Shown: positions 1-11,702 of the stretch, piece after piece
Numbering within the stretch: position 1 is the stretch's first letter
Layout of the letters: every line of letters begins with the position of its first letter
Source of the DNA: Podospora pseudoanserina
Lineage: Eukaryota > Ascomycota > Sordariomycetes > Sordariales > Podosporaceae
Assembly (NCBI RefSeq): GCF_035222485.1
Contig: NC_085920.1
Location: forward strand, 1 to 64,000
Direction of reading: 5' to 3'
Length of the DNA stretch: 64,000 nucleotides
Notes under the pieces: generated by a model
Seen by the model: only the letters and a program-made list of their open reading frames with translations
What the model was told of the DNA's origin: nothing
Database searches by the model: none
Made by a program: the position numbers and the translations under genes

Positions 1-1772
1 CTAAGTAAATAATAAAGAATAAAGATTTACTATTTATATAGCTTAAAGTAAAAAAAGGACCGCTAGTTTTTCTTCCCTTTTACTTCCCTCTCAATAATCC
101 TTTAATTATAAATCGCACTATACGTTATTTTCTCTTAATTTCTTATAGAATAATATTATTAATACTTTTTCCGAAATCTATTTACGATATATTATAAAAA
201 GAATTTACCGCTAATAAGGAATTCGGCCTTCCTAATAATCTCGTTAAGGAGATTATATAGAAAGTATACCTTTAAAGTATCGATAAGGTTTACGGCTTTA
301 GTTCCCCGCATAGTATTTCCTTCTTTAAAGTAATAATACTCTTTAGCCTATTTACTTTAACTTTAACTTAATTATTAATCTAAGAAATTATATTATAGAA
401 AAACGGCTTAATTAAATTAATATTACTTTCGTAAAGTAATTTTCGATTAATATTATTAAATACTTTTTTTTTAACTTAAGAATAACGATATTCCTTAATC
501 GGACTTATATTTATAGTGTTTATATAGCCTCCCTTATTTGTATAATATATAACTTTTAAAGTTAACTAAAGGCTAAATAATAGTTTATTAATTCGGTCTT
601 TACTTACGCTCTTCGGTACTTTCTTTAAGGAATCCTCGAGCGTTATATATAGATCCCTAAAAAACCTTTAAATCCTATTATAATAAAGTCGTTAATACGC
701 TTTTTCCTACCTAATAATAACTATAATACCTTTAACTAACGATATTAAGTCCTTCCTATTTATATTAATACCGGAAATTACTAAGTAATAAGTATTTACA
801 ATATTATTATTAGTATTTTAATTTATATAGACTTATCGAAGAATTAAAAAAGGTATTAAGCGGATACTATTTTTTATTTAGTATTTTATATCCGTTATAC
901 TTTTTAATATAACTTTAACGTAAAATTAAGGAGGCTAGCCTACGGTAAATAAGGTAAGGTATAAGAATATAGTTTTTAGGTCTTAAAGTATTACCGTACT
1001 TACTTTTAAAAAGGTATTTTATATAGTAAAGAGGAGGATTTAACGGTAGTAAAGGCTTAGAGAGGAGATCGTTACTATAAAAACTATAAGACTATAGGTA
1101 TTATAAGGAAGAAAATAATAAGGTTATAAATAGCTTATATAAAAAGGTTTTTAAAGTATAAGCCTCATTAAAAGGTACATAATAAAAAATAAAGGAGGAG
1201 CGGTTTAGAGGATTTAATAAACGCGGAAAAATTTAATTTATTAAATACTTTTTTATTATTATTTAAATCTTTATTACTTCCTTAGTTTATTTCCCTTTTT
1301 AGTTCTCCGTTAACTTTAATTACTATTATTAAAGGAGATAAGTATATTATAGGTTTTCCCTTTAATTATAAAAAATTTAAATTATATAGCGTATTAAACG
1401 ACTTTTAACGATTAAGTAAAGTAATAACTTCTTTTAAGCTCCGTACTCCTATAACGATAAACTCGCCGCTTTTCTTTAAATTAATAATTACCCGGCCCCC
1501 TACTTATAACTATTTAAGGTCGCTAATAATATACTTTTCGCCGGATTATATATTTTATTTTATAGGATAAAAATAGGTTCCTAGAGTTCCTAAAAAACGA
1601 AGGGAAGAAATCGTTAGGTTACCAGTTATAATAGCTCGATAAGGACGGAAGTATATTTTAAGATCTGAAAAATAAAGGTACTCCTCTCTCTAATTAAGGG
1701 AGAATAAATAAAGGAATAGTAAAATTATATTATTTTCTTTTCTTTTTACTAAATAATATTTTCTTTTTCGCT
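1..1772. repeat. Unidentified RIP-mutated repeat remnant
   Basis: This stretch has the same CA/TG depletion as the retroelement to its right, so it was very probably repetitive DNA when mutated. I could not recognise any protein family, terminal repeat or tRNA in it. A short string near 508-516 (ATTTATAGTG) recurs in the repeats at 9621 and 11057, so a scrap of the same repeat family may be present. It runs off the left edge of the window. Confidence 0.45.
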
Positions 1773-2160
1773 TAAAAGAAATATTTTTTTAATATATATA
1801 TATTTGCCTACTAGTTTATAGTAATTAAATACGAAGAGAAGTTTAGTTTAGGGTACGGCTATAGGCCTAAAGGTTTAAGTAAGAAAGTAGGGCTTTCGGA
1901 GGATTTGGGGGTTCAGGGGTTATATATATAAGCGGTCTACTTCGGATATTCTATTTTAAATAGAATATCGACTTTTATTTTTTTATATTTTTATACCTTA
2001 TATACGTGCAGGTAATTCTAGCTCTCTAATTAGGCCGATTAGGTACTTATTATATAGTCTGCGAGCCCATAGAGTCTTTTCTTTATTCTACGTAGAGTGC
2101 GGCTTGCGAGCGAGCTACTGTCACGTAGGTATATCCATTTAGAGACCCTGTTAAGGGTAT
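1773..2160 (+). repeat. Repeat R, copy A (left part, interrupted)
   Basis: About 390 bp that match 10671-11060 in the same orientation over their whole length, differing mainly by C/T and G/A changes. The match stops where the LTR retrotransposon begins and resumes right after that element (about 9621-9665 matches about 11057-11110). The retrotransposon therefore inserted into a pre-existing copy of this repeat. The repeat family itself is not recognised; it could be an LTR or an end of another element. Confidence 0.75.
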
Positions 2161-2578
2161 ATTATTACGGTTCTGGAAGACAGTGGGGCCACGAGGGACC
2201 AATTAAAACTGAACCGCGCCGTCGAGCGGGGCTCACGGTCCAGAAGGGCAACGGACTAATAAGATAGGGACCGGGGACCGCGGTAGGGCTCACGGTCCAC
2301 GGTCCGGCATCGGCTAATCAGGAGCGGACCGAGGACCGTCTGTAAGTTAACGGTCTACGGTCCACAGGTCTATATATACGGAGGAACTGGCCGGCATAGA
2401 TAAACAGTTCCGTAGTATATAATATAAGTTATAATCGTTAGTATTTAGACTATTATAATAAAGATAAGCCGTTATTATATACTATTTAACTATACCGGAC
2501 TAAGATTATTTAGAAATGCCTTTAACTAGTATCCCTTTTAAAGGTTCTAGATAGGGGTTCGTTATACATTATATATTT
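2161..2578 (+). repeat. 5' LTR of the Gypsy relic
   Basis: Direct repeat partner of 9211-9620. Both share GC-rich segments around the phrase CGGTCCACGGTCCGGCATCG and a TATA-like TCTATATATACGG. Both end in TTATA(TA)CA. Its outer (left) part is much less mutated than its inner part. The boundary is accurate to a few bases only; a target-site duplication could not be resolved. Confidence 0.8.
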
Positions 2579-5500
2579 ACTTTAACTTTATTACGGATAA
2601 ATTAAAGGCGTTTTTTTATTATTATAGCCGGACCTAAAAATATTTAGATAGGAGGCGTCCCGCTTAGCTTAAGTACCGAAGGACCTTCTAAATATATACC
2701 CTTTACCGCAAAGCAGGTTATTAAGTACCTTAAAGAACTCGAGGACAAGGCTTAATAGACCCGAGAGTAGATTTTCGCTATCTCGATTACGTCTAAGTTA
2801 ATTATTAAGTTCCCGGTACCGGAGCGCTATAAAGGAGAAAAGGCCGAGCTTAAAGGGTTCTTAATTTAGCTTAAAACCTATTTTCGTTAATACCTAAACT
2901 AGTTTATTAACGAAAAGTCGAAGGTAATTTTCGCGGCTACTAAACTTAAAAATAGGGCTTTCGCGTAGTTCGAGCCTATCCTCGACGATTATTATAAGTA
3001 GGAGTAGGAGTATTAAAAGAAGATTATTATAAAGTACTTTAAGAATTACCGTACCTTTAAAGCTAAACTTAAGAAAGTATTTAGGAAATATAATAAAGTA
3101 AAGTATATATAAAGAAGGCTCTTAAGCCTACGCTAAATATATTTAGTGGCTAACTACGCGGTTTAATTTAAAATCGATAGTTTACGTAATACTATTAACG
3201 ATAAGGGATTAATATAACTTTTTTATTATAGCCTTAAGGAAAAGGTAAAGAATAAATTATATAAAAAGTTAAAGCCCGATATTATTAATAAGTATATTAC
3301 TATAGCTATACGGATCGACGATCGGTAGTTCGAGCGTCGTACGGAGAAAAAAAACTACGGTAAAGGTACCTACGGTAATAACTATAAAAGATATTTTAAT
3401 AATAATTATCTTAACGATAAACGTAAGCGGAAGTACCTTAGTACTAGCTACTCCGGTACTATATATTCGGAACCGATAAACGTTAACGCTATATAATAAT
3501 AAAGGTTATAAGGCTAAGGCTAAAGCAGAAATAACCTTAAGTATTTTAATTACGGTAAAGTAAAATACTTTAAAAAGGACTATAAAGCACTTAAACGGCT
3601 CGGATAGAAAAAGGAGATTGTATTAACTACTATATTAAGGGGACCGAGGGTAGTAAAAATAGTAGCTATCGGGTACTAGTAAGGTAGAGCGGTAAGCTCC
3701 GAAGAAAACTTTAATTAGTACGCCGGATAAGAAGATATAGAGTTCCAGGAAGTAAAGGAAGCCCTAAAAAGGTTAAAGGCGGAATACGAGGAAAGAGATC
3801 TTTAGATATAGGTATTATAGAATTAACTAGTATAGATCGCTACGGAAGTTACTACGGAGGTCGTTAAAAACGAGGGTCTTATATAAGGACCTACTAGGTA
3901 AACGATACTAAAGAGGTAATTTAGTAAGTACGGAATTACTATCTTATAAAATATATTATAGCCTATAAAGCTTTTATATAAGAGCTAAGAAAAATATTAA
4001 AAAAGTAGGAAGGTCGTTAGTATTAAAATCGCGAAATTGCTAAAAGATATACTAATACCTATATAATATATACCCTATAAAAGAGATACGGTATAACTTT
4101 ATCCTAGGTATCCGGAGTATTAAATAGTACTTTAGTTCCAGTATATTATATACGGATATATAGAGTACTATTAAAGTAAGTCGCTATACGGCTACTAGCC
4201 GGTACGTAAGGTAAGTAAGAAAAATAAACTATAATTAATTAAAAGGACTATAGCCCGATAGGAAAAGGCTTAATAGAAGGACCTAAATAATTATATTTTA
4301 TAGAAGGTTTAGGACCCGGTTAAACTAAAGGATAGCCTTTAGGTTATATAGATTGCACTAAGGTATATAAAGTACTATATTAAATATATAAATAGTTAGA
4401 ATATAAATAATAACGTATACTCGTAAAAGGAAATAATATTAGGATAGTACTTAAGCCTAGACTACGCTATATACCTACGGAAAAAGGTTAAATAATATTA
4501 TTAAGTTAAGACGCTTAAAACTAAATAGAAGAACCGCTATCGAGCGTAAATATAAGAGAATATTAAAGATAGAAGATAGGAGGAAGTTAGGCGGGTATAA
4601 TTAAAAAACTTTATATTATTAAATAACCCGGGGTAGGAAAATACTTTTAAACGATATAACCGTTTAAGAAACGACTCGCGGCCCTTCGCGGGAGCCGTTA
4701 ACCTTTAACGGACTACGAATAATATTTTTAAAAGTATTAACGTAAGGCGAAGGTATAGGATAACGACCCGGCGCTTATTAGCGAGGTCGCTACCGTATAA
4801 GGAGGAAGTAAGAAAGATAAACGCCTTTAGGTTACTATACGATAGAGGGATCTCTAGGTAATAGTATTAGTAGACGGTAGTACGGAAACGAATTTAATTT
4901 CGCTATAGCTCGTATACTAGGCCCGTATATTATAAAAGAAAAAGAAAGAATAGATAGTTATATAAGGTCTATTTTCTATATAAAAAGTCTATAGGAAAAC
5001 ACTATCCCTAAATATTATAGTCGAAGGAAAAACGATATTAATTATATTCGATATTATAGATATCGGACCTTCGAAGGATATAATCCTAGGGCAACTATAA
5101 TATAAAAATTATAATCTAAATATCGATTAGAGGGATAGTAGCTACTTACGACTAAAAAAGCCTTAGAAGTATTTAACTAACGATAAAAGATTAAAAGTAC
5201 GTACGGAGCAAAATATAGGACAAGTACCTTCTACGGCACTACCGTAAGGAATATAGAAAGTAATAGTATATTCTATCGATATAGGCGGTAAGATCGAAGA
5301 AATAGGGTTAACGACGTTAATAGAGATATCGGAGATTAATAAATACGCTTACTATAATAACGTAGAGAAAGGCGAGAAAAAGGCGATACCGGTGGAATAT
5401 CGAGGATACCTAGCCTTTACGGCTAAGTATTTAAAGGGGCTTCTAAAGCGAGGACCGTAGGACTATAAAATTAAGTTAAAAAAAAAAGTTAAGCTACGGC

Positions 5501-8351
5501 TATTTAAGGTTTACTATATTAACGATAAGTAAAGTAAAGAGCTACGGAAATATTTAGACGAGAATTTAAAGAGAGGATATATTAGGGAGTCTATATCGTT
5601 AGTAAAATACTTTATATTTTTCGTACCGAAAAAAGACGGTAGCTTACGACTATATATAGATTACCGTTAGTTAAATAACGAGACGGTAAAAAATAGTTAC
5701 CCGCTACCGTTAATATCTAAATTACGGAATTAACTAATAAAAGCATAATACTTTATACGCTTAAATATACCTATCGGGTACGCTTATATACGGATTAAGG
5801 AAGGAGACGAATAGAAAATTACGTTTTGTATATCCTATAGTTATTTCGAGTATTTCGTAATATTATTTAAACTAACTAATGCGCCTACGACGTTCTAATC
5901 TTTTATTAATTATATAATACGGAAATACCTTAATAAAATAGTAATATATTATTTCGATAACGTTCTTATTTATTTACGTACTTTAGAGAAGTATAAGCGA
6001 TACGTACGAGAGATATTTAACGCGCTATACGGAACCGGACTTTTAGTTAATAAAGAGAAAAGCGAGTTTTACGTATAGAAAATAGTATATTTAAGATATT
6101 TAATATCGTTAAGTAAGGTTTGTATAAAACCGGGGAAAATTACGGTAATAAAGGACTAGCCTACGCTATAATTATAAATATACGTTAAGGAATTTTTAAG
6201 GTTTATAAATTTTTATCGGATATTTATCCGGGGCTATATAGGTATTATAAAGCTATTTAACTATTTAACTAAAAAGGATATAGAGTTCCGGTAGGGGCAG
6301 GAAGAGGAGTAGGCCTTTTAGGAGCTAAAAAAGGCTATTCTAAAGGACCCGATATTTAAACTATTAAAACTTAATCGACTATTCGAGGTCGAGGCAAATA
6401 TATTAGACTATATTATCGGTGGATAACTAGGGTAGCGAAACGATAACGGTAAATTATATCCGGTAACCTTCTTTTTAAAGAAATTTAATAAAGTACGTTA
6501 AAACTATTTAATTTATAATAAAAAACTATTTACTATTATCGAAGCGTTCGAGGAGTAAAGGCTATACTTTAGCGATATTAAATATAAAATATAGGTCTAT
6601 ATAGATTATAAGAATCTACGGTACTTTATTATTACGAAGGTCCTTAACGCTCGGTAAATATAATAGTTAGAGTTTCTTTCGGAATTTAATTTCTAAATTA
6701 ATTATAAAAAGGGTTCGGAGAACGCTAAGGTAGATATATTTAGCCGGTAAGCCGACTATTATAAGGATATACCTAAGGAGTTACTATTATTACTTAAGAA
6801 GGCGCTAAATAGTACTTTTAAGTATCTACTATAGCAGTAGATAAAGTATTACGTAATATATTGCGAAAAGGCTACTTCCAATAAATATTAAAGGAAATTA
6901 AATAATAATATTATAAAGTAATACTAGTAGGAAGAGCTAGAGCTATAAAGTATTTAGAAAGATAGTTAGGGAAAACTATAGTATAAAAACTAAACGTACG
7001 TAAGGCTAAATAATAGGACGGTACTAATAATAAAGATTTACGTATTAAAGCTCGAAAAATATATAAGTATCGCTAAGATTATAGAAAAGATTAAATAATA
7101 CTTTAATTAGCTAGGGATTAAAGACGATATTAAGGAAACTATTTAGTTATACTATATATACGAAAGAACGAGGGTTACGAAGTATAAACCTTATAGATTT
7201 CTAAAGCTATTACCGGTAATAAAACGGCTATAGAGTTTAATTACGATAAACTTTATTATTAAATTACTAAAGTTTAAGGATACGGTAACCGGCGTTAAGT
7301 ATAATAATATATTAACGGTAGTCGATAGGCTTATTAAATAAGTATATTTCTTACTTTATAAGGAAACCTAATCAGTAAAATAATTAATAAATATAATACT
7401 ACAGTATATTATATTAATATATATATAATTAAAAGAGTTTATTATAGACCGCGATATTAAATTTATATCGAAGTTTTAAAAAGCGTTAATAACGAGGCTA
7501 AGGGTAATAAGTAAAGCGTTTTCGGCCTATTACCCTTAAACGGACGGTTGAACGGAACGGTTTAATTAAATCGTAAAATAATATTTATAAAATTATATTA
7601 ATTTTAAGTAAAACGATTAAGTTAAACTATTACCTACGGTATAGCTAATATATAATATATTACTAATTAAAACGACTAAAGCTATACCGTTCTTCGCGAA
7701 CTTCGGTTATAAAGTAGACCTACGGTAGGGACCTGCGGTTAAGGTGCCTAGGGTTAAGGTTAAGGTAAATAAAATATATATACTTTACGGTAAGCTTAAG
7801 TAAAAACTAGAGTTTATAAGGGAAAGGATACGGAAATATTATAATATTAAAAGGCTTAAGGGACCTTGCTTTAAAGGGAGGGATATAGTATTCCTTTCTA
7901 TACGTAATTTATATACTAAAAGACCTAATAAAAAGCTGGACTATAAGAAAGTAGGATTATTTAAGGTTAAAAGGAAAATATCGGAAACGGTATTTAAATT
8001 AGAGTTACCTAATACAATACGTTTACGGTTATATACCTTTTATATTTTATTTTTAAAATCCGTATTATATATAAGTAAGGCTAATATATAGATAGTAGCG
8101 GAAGACGAAAAAGAAAAGTATAATATAGAAGAAATACTAAATTTACGGTTTAATAGAGGCTAATTAAAGTATTTAGTTAGTTAATTAGAATATCCGGCTA
8201 TAAATAACTCGTAGGAACTATAGATATACCTTAACTACTTAGATAAGTAGAAAGAATTTTACTAACGATATCCGGACCGACTAAAACCTAAATAAATAAA
8301 AAGACTTAGCCCCGGCTTATAACTAAATAACTATAAGACGGAGCTAAAAGA

Positions 8352-8426
8352 ACTTTAACGGGAGTCGAACCCGCGCCTTTAACGTAATAATCGACGTACT
8401 ATATACTATATTACGAGGTTAAAAGG
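8352..8426 (-). other. tRNA-like remnant inside the retroelement relic
   Basis: On the minus strand there is a T-arm-like segment (GCGGGTTCGACTCCCG) with a following stretch that can partly pair with sequence about 70 bases upstream, at the spacing of a tRNA of roughly 72-75 nt. It sits between the end of the pol region and the 3' LTR, antisense to the element. It looks like a captured or primer-related tRNA copy mutated together with its host element. It is not proposed as a working tRNA gene. Chance resemblance is possible. Confidence 0.35.
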
Positions 8427-9210
8427 TATAAAGGGGACTAAATATAAGTAGTACTACGCGCCTTAGGTACTTTAGGAAGTAGAAGGCGCGCTACTAGCGG
8501 TATTTAGCGCGGTTAGGAAGGAAGGACCGGCCACGCTAGGATCGAAGGAAAGGTCGGAGGGCCAGTTTAGGCCTAAGGAAGGATTTAGGGCGTAAAGAGA
8601 CTACGGAACGGTATCCTAAGTAGCGTCCGGCCGCGTAGGAACACCCGGCGAAAAAGCAGGAGGCGCCGTAGCGGCAGACTGCGCCACTTAGGCATCCTCC
8701 TCCTAGATACCCCGCGCGAAAAGGCGCTCTTTACGTACGCGAAGAGAGTAATATATTTATTTTACCCGGATAAGCTTAGTAATTAATTACGAAAGTTAGT
8801 CTTTAAGCTTTTGTTCTTTACACTCGAGTCTATCCTACTCTTCTATCGTTCGGGTTATTATAGAACGGTTAATTACGGTATAGAAAGAAAAGAAAGATCT
8901 ACCTATAGGTAAAGCTAATATTAAATCTATTATATAGGATTTTATAGTGTACGCACTCGGCGTACCGTAAGGATTTAAGGACTATAATATAAAGGGATTC
9001 GGCGGTAAAATAAGTAAAACACGGTATTACGGTAAAACTACGGCGGCGGATTCGGGAAAAAAAGATAGAGGCCTATTTAGTTTTATAATAACGTTTTTAT
9101 ATATAGTTAAATATAATAAAGGTAAGGAAAAAAGAAAAGGAAAAACCTACGATATAGTTAGTAATGGAAGAAGATTAGGCTATAGAGGCTTTAGCCTAAA
9201 GAGAGAGCAT

Positions 9211-9620
9211 TATATTACGGTTCTAGAAGATAGTAAGGTTACGAGGAACTAATTAAAACTAAACCGTGCCGTCGAGCGGAGCTTACGGTCCAGAAAAGCA
9301 ACGGACTAATAAAATAAGGACCGGGGACCGCGGTGGGGCTTACGGTCCACGGTCCGGCATCGGCTAATCAGGAGCGGACCGAGGACCGTCTATAAGTTAA
9401 CGGTCCACGGTCCATGGGTCTATATATACGGAGGAACTGGCCGGCGTAGATAGACAGTTCCGTAGTATATAATATAAGTTATAATCGTTAGTATTTAGAC
9501 TATTATAATAGAGATAAGCCGTTATTATACACTATTTAGCTATACCGGACCAGGATTATTCAGAAGTGCCTTTAACCAGTGTCCCTTTCAGAGGTTCTGG
9601 ATAGAGGTTCGTTATATACA
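9211..9620 (+). repeat. 3' LTR of the Gypsy relic
   Basis: Matches the 5' LTR at 2161-2578 along its length. Here the inner (left) half is the more mutated one and the outer (right) half is well preserved, mirroring the 5' LTR. It is preceded by a purine-rich tract (AAAGAGAGAG) and followed at once by the continuation of repeat R (TTTATAGTGTT). Confidence 0.8.
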
Positions 9621-10273
9621 TTTATAGTGTTGTGGTTGGTTTATATGTTTTCTCACTATTTCAGCAAACGCTGCAAAATAAAGGAACTTGCTTAAGTAAT
9701 GTAAGCCCGGGCTTATAACCTATTAAAATAAATGCTATTAAGGCCTAAAAATATAGGCTTAAATAGCTACGGCGTAATATACTAAGAGCGAAGAGAACTT
9801 TAACTGCAGCATTCGATAATTGCTATGGCACTAAAGGAAAGAAGATTATAGAAGCGGCGCTCTATAATATATAGAAGAGAATTACTATAACATAGGCTTA
9901 TAAGGCACTAATAAGTATAGAAAACTAATATATTAATTAAACCTTATAGACTAAAAAATATTACAGTAGATAGAGTGTAAGGTAAAGGTCTTATAGGCCA
10001 TCGGCCTCTTACTTACTCCCCGAAAGTAACTTCGTTCCCGGGCCTAAACGCGCGTTTCTTGGGCCCGAACGCCCGCTAAATACGCTAACCAAATATAAGG
10101 TTAGAGGCCACGTTACAGGCTACGTTACCGTTACCGTTTAACCACTGTAGGGCACCGGCCTTAACATTCGGCTTTCCGGGACCTCGGATTGCTTCCGGAG
10201 GCCGAGCCTCCGCTCCGGTAACCGCAGTCCCTAAACACTACTAATCCAAGCTATTGTATTGCCTCTAAGGCCC
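9621..10273 (+). repeat. Tail of repeat R copy A and lightly mutated unidentified DNA
   Basis: The first 45 bases or so continue repeat R copy A after the retroelement insertion. The rest has no reading frame or family I recognise. A patch at about 10,010-10,250 is clearly richer in GC and keeps more CA/TG than its surroundings, so it was either less repeated or inserted later. If the two R copies are the ends of one element, this stretch plus the solo LTR would be its interior; that is untested. Confidence 0.4.
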
Positions 10274-10670
10274 TGTAATATACAAGGCTTAGATACACTA
10301 TAAAATCCATAAACAAAAGCTGTATTTTAACAGTATATAATAATAGCTTATCTTTATTATAATAGTTTAAATACTAACGATTATAATTTATATTATATAT
10401 TACGGAACTATTTATTTATAATAATTAGTCCTCCGTATATATAAACTTCTATCCTCTAGGTACCTCCGTATTTAGCTTACTACGCTTACTAGTAAGCCTA
10501 GTAATCTATCCTAGCTTACTACGCTCATTAGTAAGCTAAATAAGCCGGCTTACTTCTGCTAAGAGTAAGCGCCCCACTATCCTGTAGCTCCGTCGTTTCC
10601 TTTTATCTAATTAGCTACCACGACCGGCTGCAGTCTCTATCCTGCCTTACTATATAGTTAGTCTGTAACA
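10274..10670 (-). repeat. Solo LTR related to the Gypsy family, reverse orientation
   Basis: On the minus strand the segment begins TGTTACAGAC and ends GTATATTACA, the TG...CA form of LTRs. Its middle (plus 10,327-10,400) is the near-exact reverse complement of the LTR segment at about 9,455-9,535. The outer part differs from the LTRs of the element at 2161-9620 and contains several repeats of AGCTTACTACG/ACTAGTAAGC type. It is therefore a related but distinct LTR subfamily. No internal region lies beside it, so it is a solo LTR. Confidence 0.65.
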
Positions 10671-11110
10671 AAAGGATATTTTTTTTCTTATATATGTACT
10701 TACCTACTAATTTATAATAGTTAAATGCGAAAAGAAATTTAGTTTAAAGTATAATTATAAGCCTAAGGGTTTAAGTAAGGAAGTGGAGCTTTCGGATAAT
10801 TCGGGGATTTAGGGGTTATATATATAAGCGGTCTGCTTCGGGCATTCTATTTTAAATAGGACATCGACTTTTATTTCTTTATATTTTTGTGCCTTACACG
10901 CGTGCAGGCAATTCTGGCCCTCTAATTAGGCCAATTAGGTACTTATTATATAGTTTGCAAGCCTATAAAGTTTTTTCTTTATCTTACGTAAAATACGGCC
11001 TGCAAGCGAGCCACTATCACGCAAGTATGTTTATTTAGAGGCCCTGTTAAGGGTATATTTATAGTGTTCCCGTTAATTTATATATTTTCTTACTATTTCA
11101 ATATACTGCG
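10671..11110 (+). repeat. Repeat R, copy B (uninterrupted)
   Basis: Same-orientation match to 1773-2160 plus 9621-9665. The junction region that is split by the retroelement in copy A is continuous here (CCTGTTAAGGGTATATTTAT). This copy keeps more CA and TG than copy A. Confidence 0.75.
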
Positions 11111-11244
11111 CCGATAGCTATTCAAGCCTGTATTTACAAGCCTTAATAGCACCTATTTTAATCCTACCCCCTATTTTCAAAATAAATTATTTTTTAATGC
11201 GCTTTTTAACGGATTATACTACAATCTATTAGAGAATAACTGTT

Positions 11245-11310
11245 AGGATTATTTAAATGTGCCTTCGACTTATATTCCTTATAGAGGTTCTAAATACAAG
11301 TTCCTTATAA
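11245..11310 (+). repeat. LTR 3'-tail fragment
   Basis: About 65 bases resemble the last 65 bases of the 3' LTR (from AGGATTATT to TTCCTTATA), after which the AT-rich block fades out. It is a truncated scrap of the same or a related LTR at the edge of the repeat block. Confidence 0.5.
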
Positions 11311-11702
11311 AAAAGCACGCGAAGTTTATATAACTATTAAGAATACGAGATGTTCCGGCTTAAAGTATGGTAAAGGACGTATATTTGTATAAGAAAAAGG
11401 CTATTAGGGCATGGGGAAAAGGAGTGAAAGGACGCGAAAGGAATCTGGGTATATATTGGGCTTAGGAGAATATTCGCGATAGCTCCAGTTTTGACGGCGG
11501 TGTGCTGTCTGTGGGGGGTGGGGGGTGTGGGGCGCTTACAAAGGCCCACCTTTCTTCAAAACCTACACCCGGGTTGCTTATAACGCTGTTTTCTACTTAC
11601 TGTTTACTTTACAACCAACAACCAACAACACTGTAATATTAATTTGTTAATTAATTTCCCTGCTTTTATAGCCTCACTTTTCGCGGGCAGCGACTTTACT
11701 AG
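11311..11702. other. Transition from AT-rich block to host DNA, no gene seen
   Basis: CA and TG reappear from about 11,340. A G-rich run (TGTGGGGGGTGGGGGGTGTG) lies at about 11,511-11,530. No gene, RNA or repeat could be supported here. Confidence 0.5.

Larger units (their letters stand above)
2161..9620 (+). mobile_element. Ty3/Gypsy-type LTR retrotransposon relic (chromovirus)
   Basis: A fossil element about 7.4 kb long, bounded by direct LTRs of about 410 bp. The order of recognisable traces is gag with a zinc-knuckle-like segment (about 2,650-3,600), protease-like (about 4,840-5,100), reverse transcriptase (about 5,560-6,200), RNase H (about 6,400-6,650), integrase (about 6,850-7,600) and a chromodomain-like tail (about 8,150-8,250). 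A purine-rich tract lies directly before the 3' LTR (about 9,196-9,209). That order and the chromodomain trace place it in the chromovirus branch of Ty3/Gypsy. It is heavily broken throughout (well over a hundred disabling changes by eye) and cannot be coding. Age is old enough for saturating RIP; the LTRs are still clearly alignable. Confidence 0.85.
1..11330. other. AT-rich, RIP-type mutated repeat block
   Basis: Nearly the whole stretch is built from TA-rich sequence in which CA and TG dinucleotides are almost missing while CG remains common. That is the direct footprint expected of repeat-induced point mutation, which in Neurospora-like fungi converts CA to TA (and TG to TA on the other strand). 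No open reading frame of useful length is present on either strand. Base composition shifts towards the host level between about 11,330 and 11,700. Lighter mutated islands lie at about 1,850-2,400, 8,430-8,720 and 9,450-11,050. The block is probably silent heterochromatin; that is inference from composition. Confidence 0.9.
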
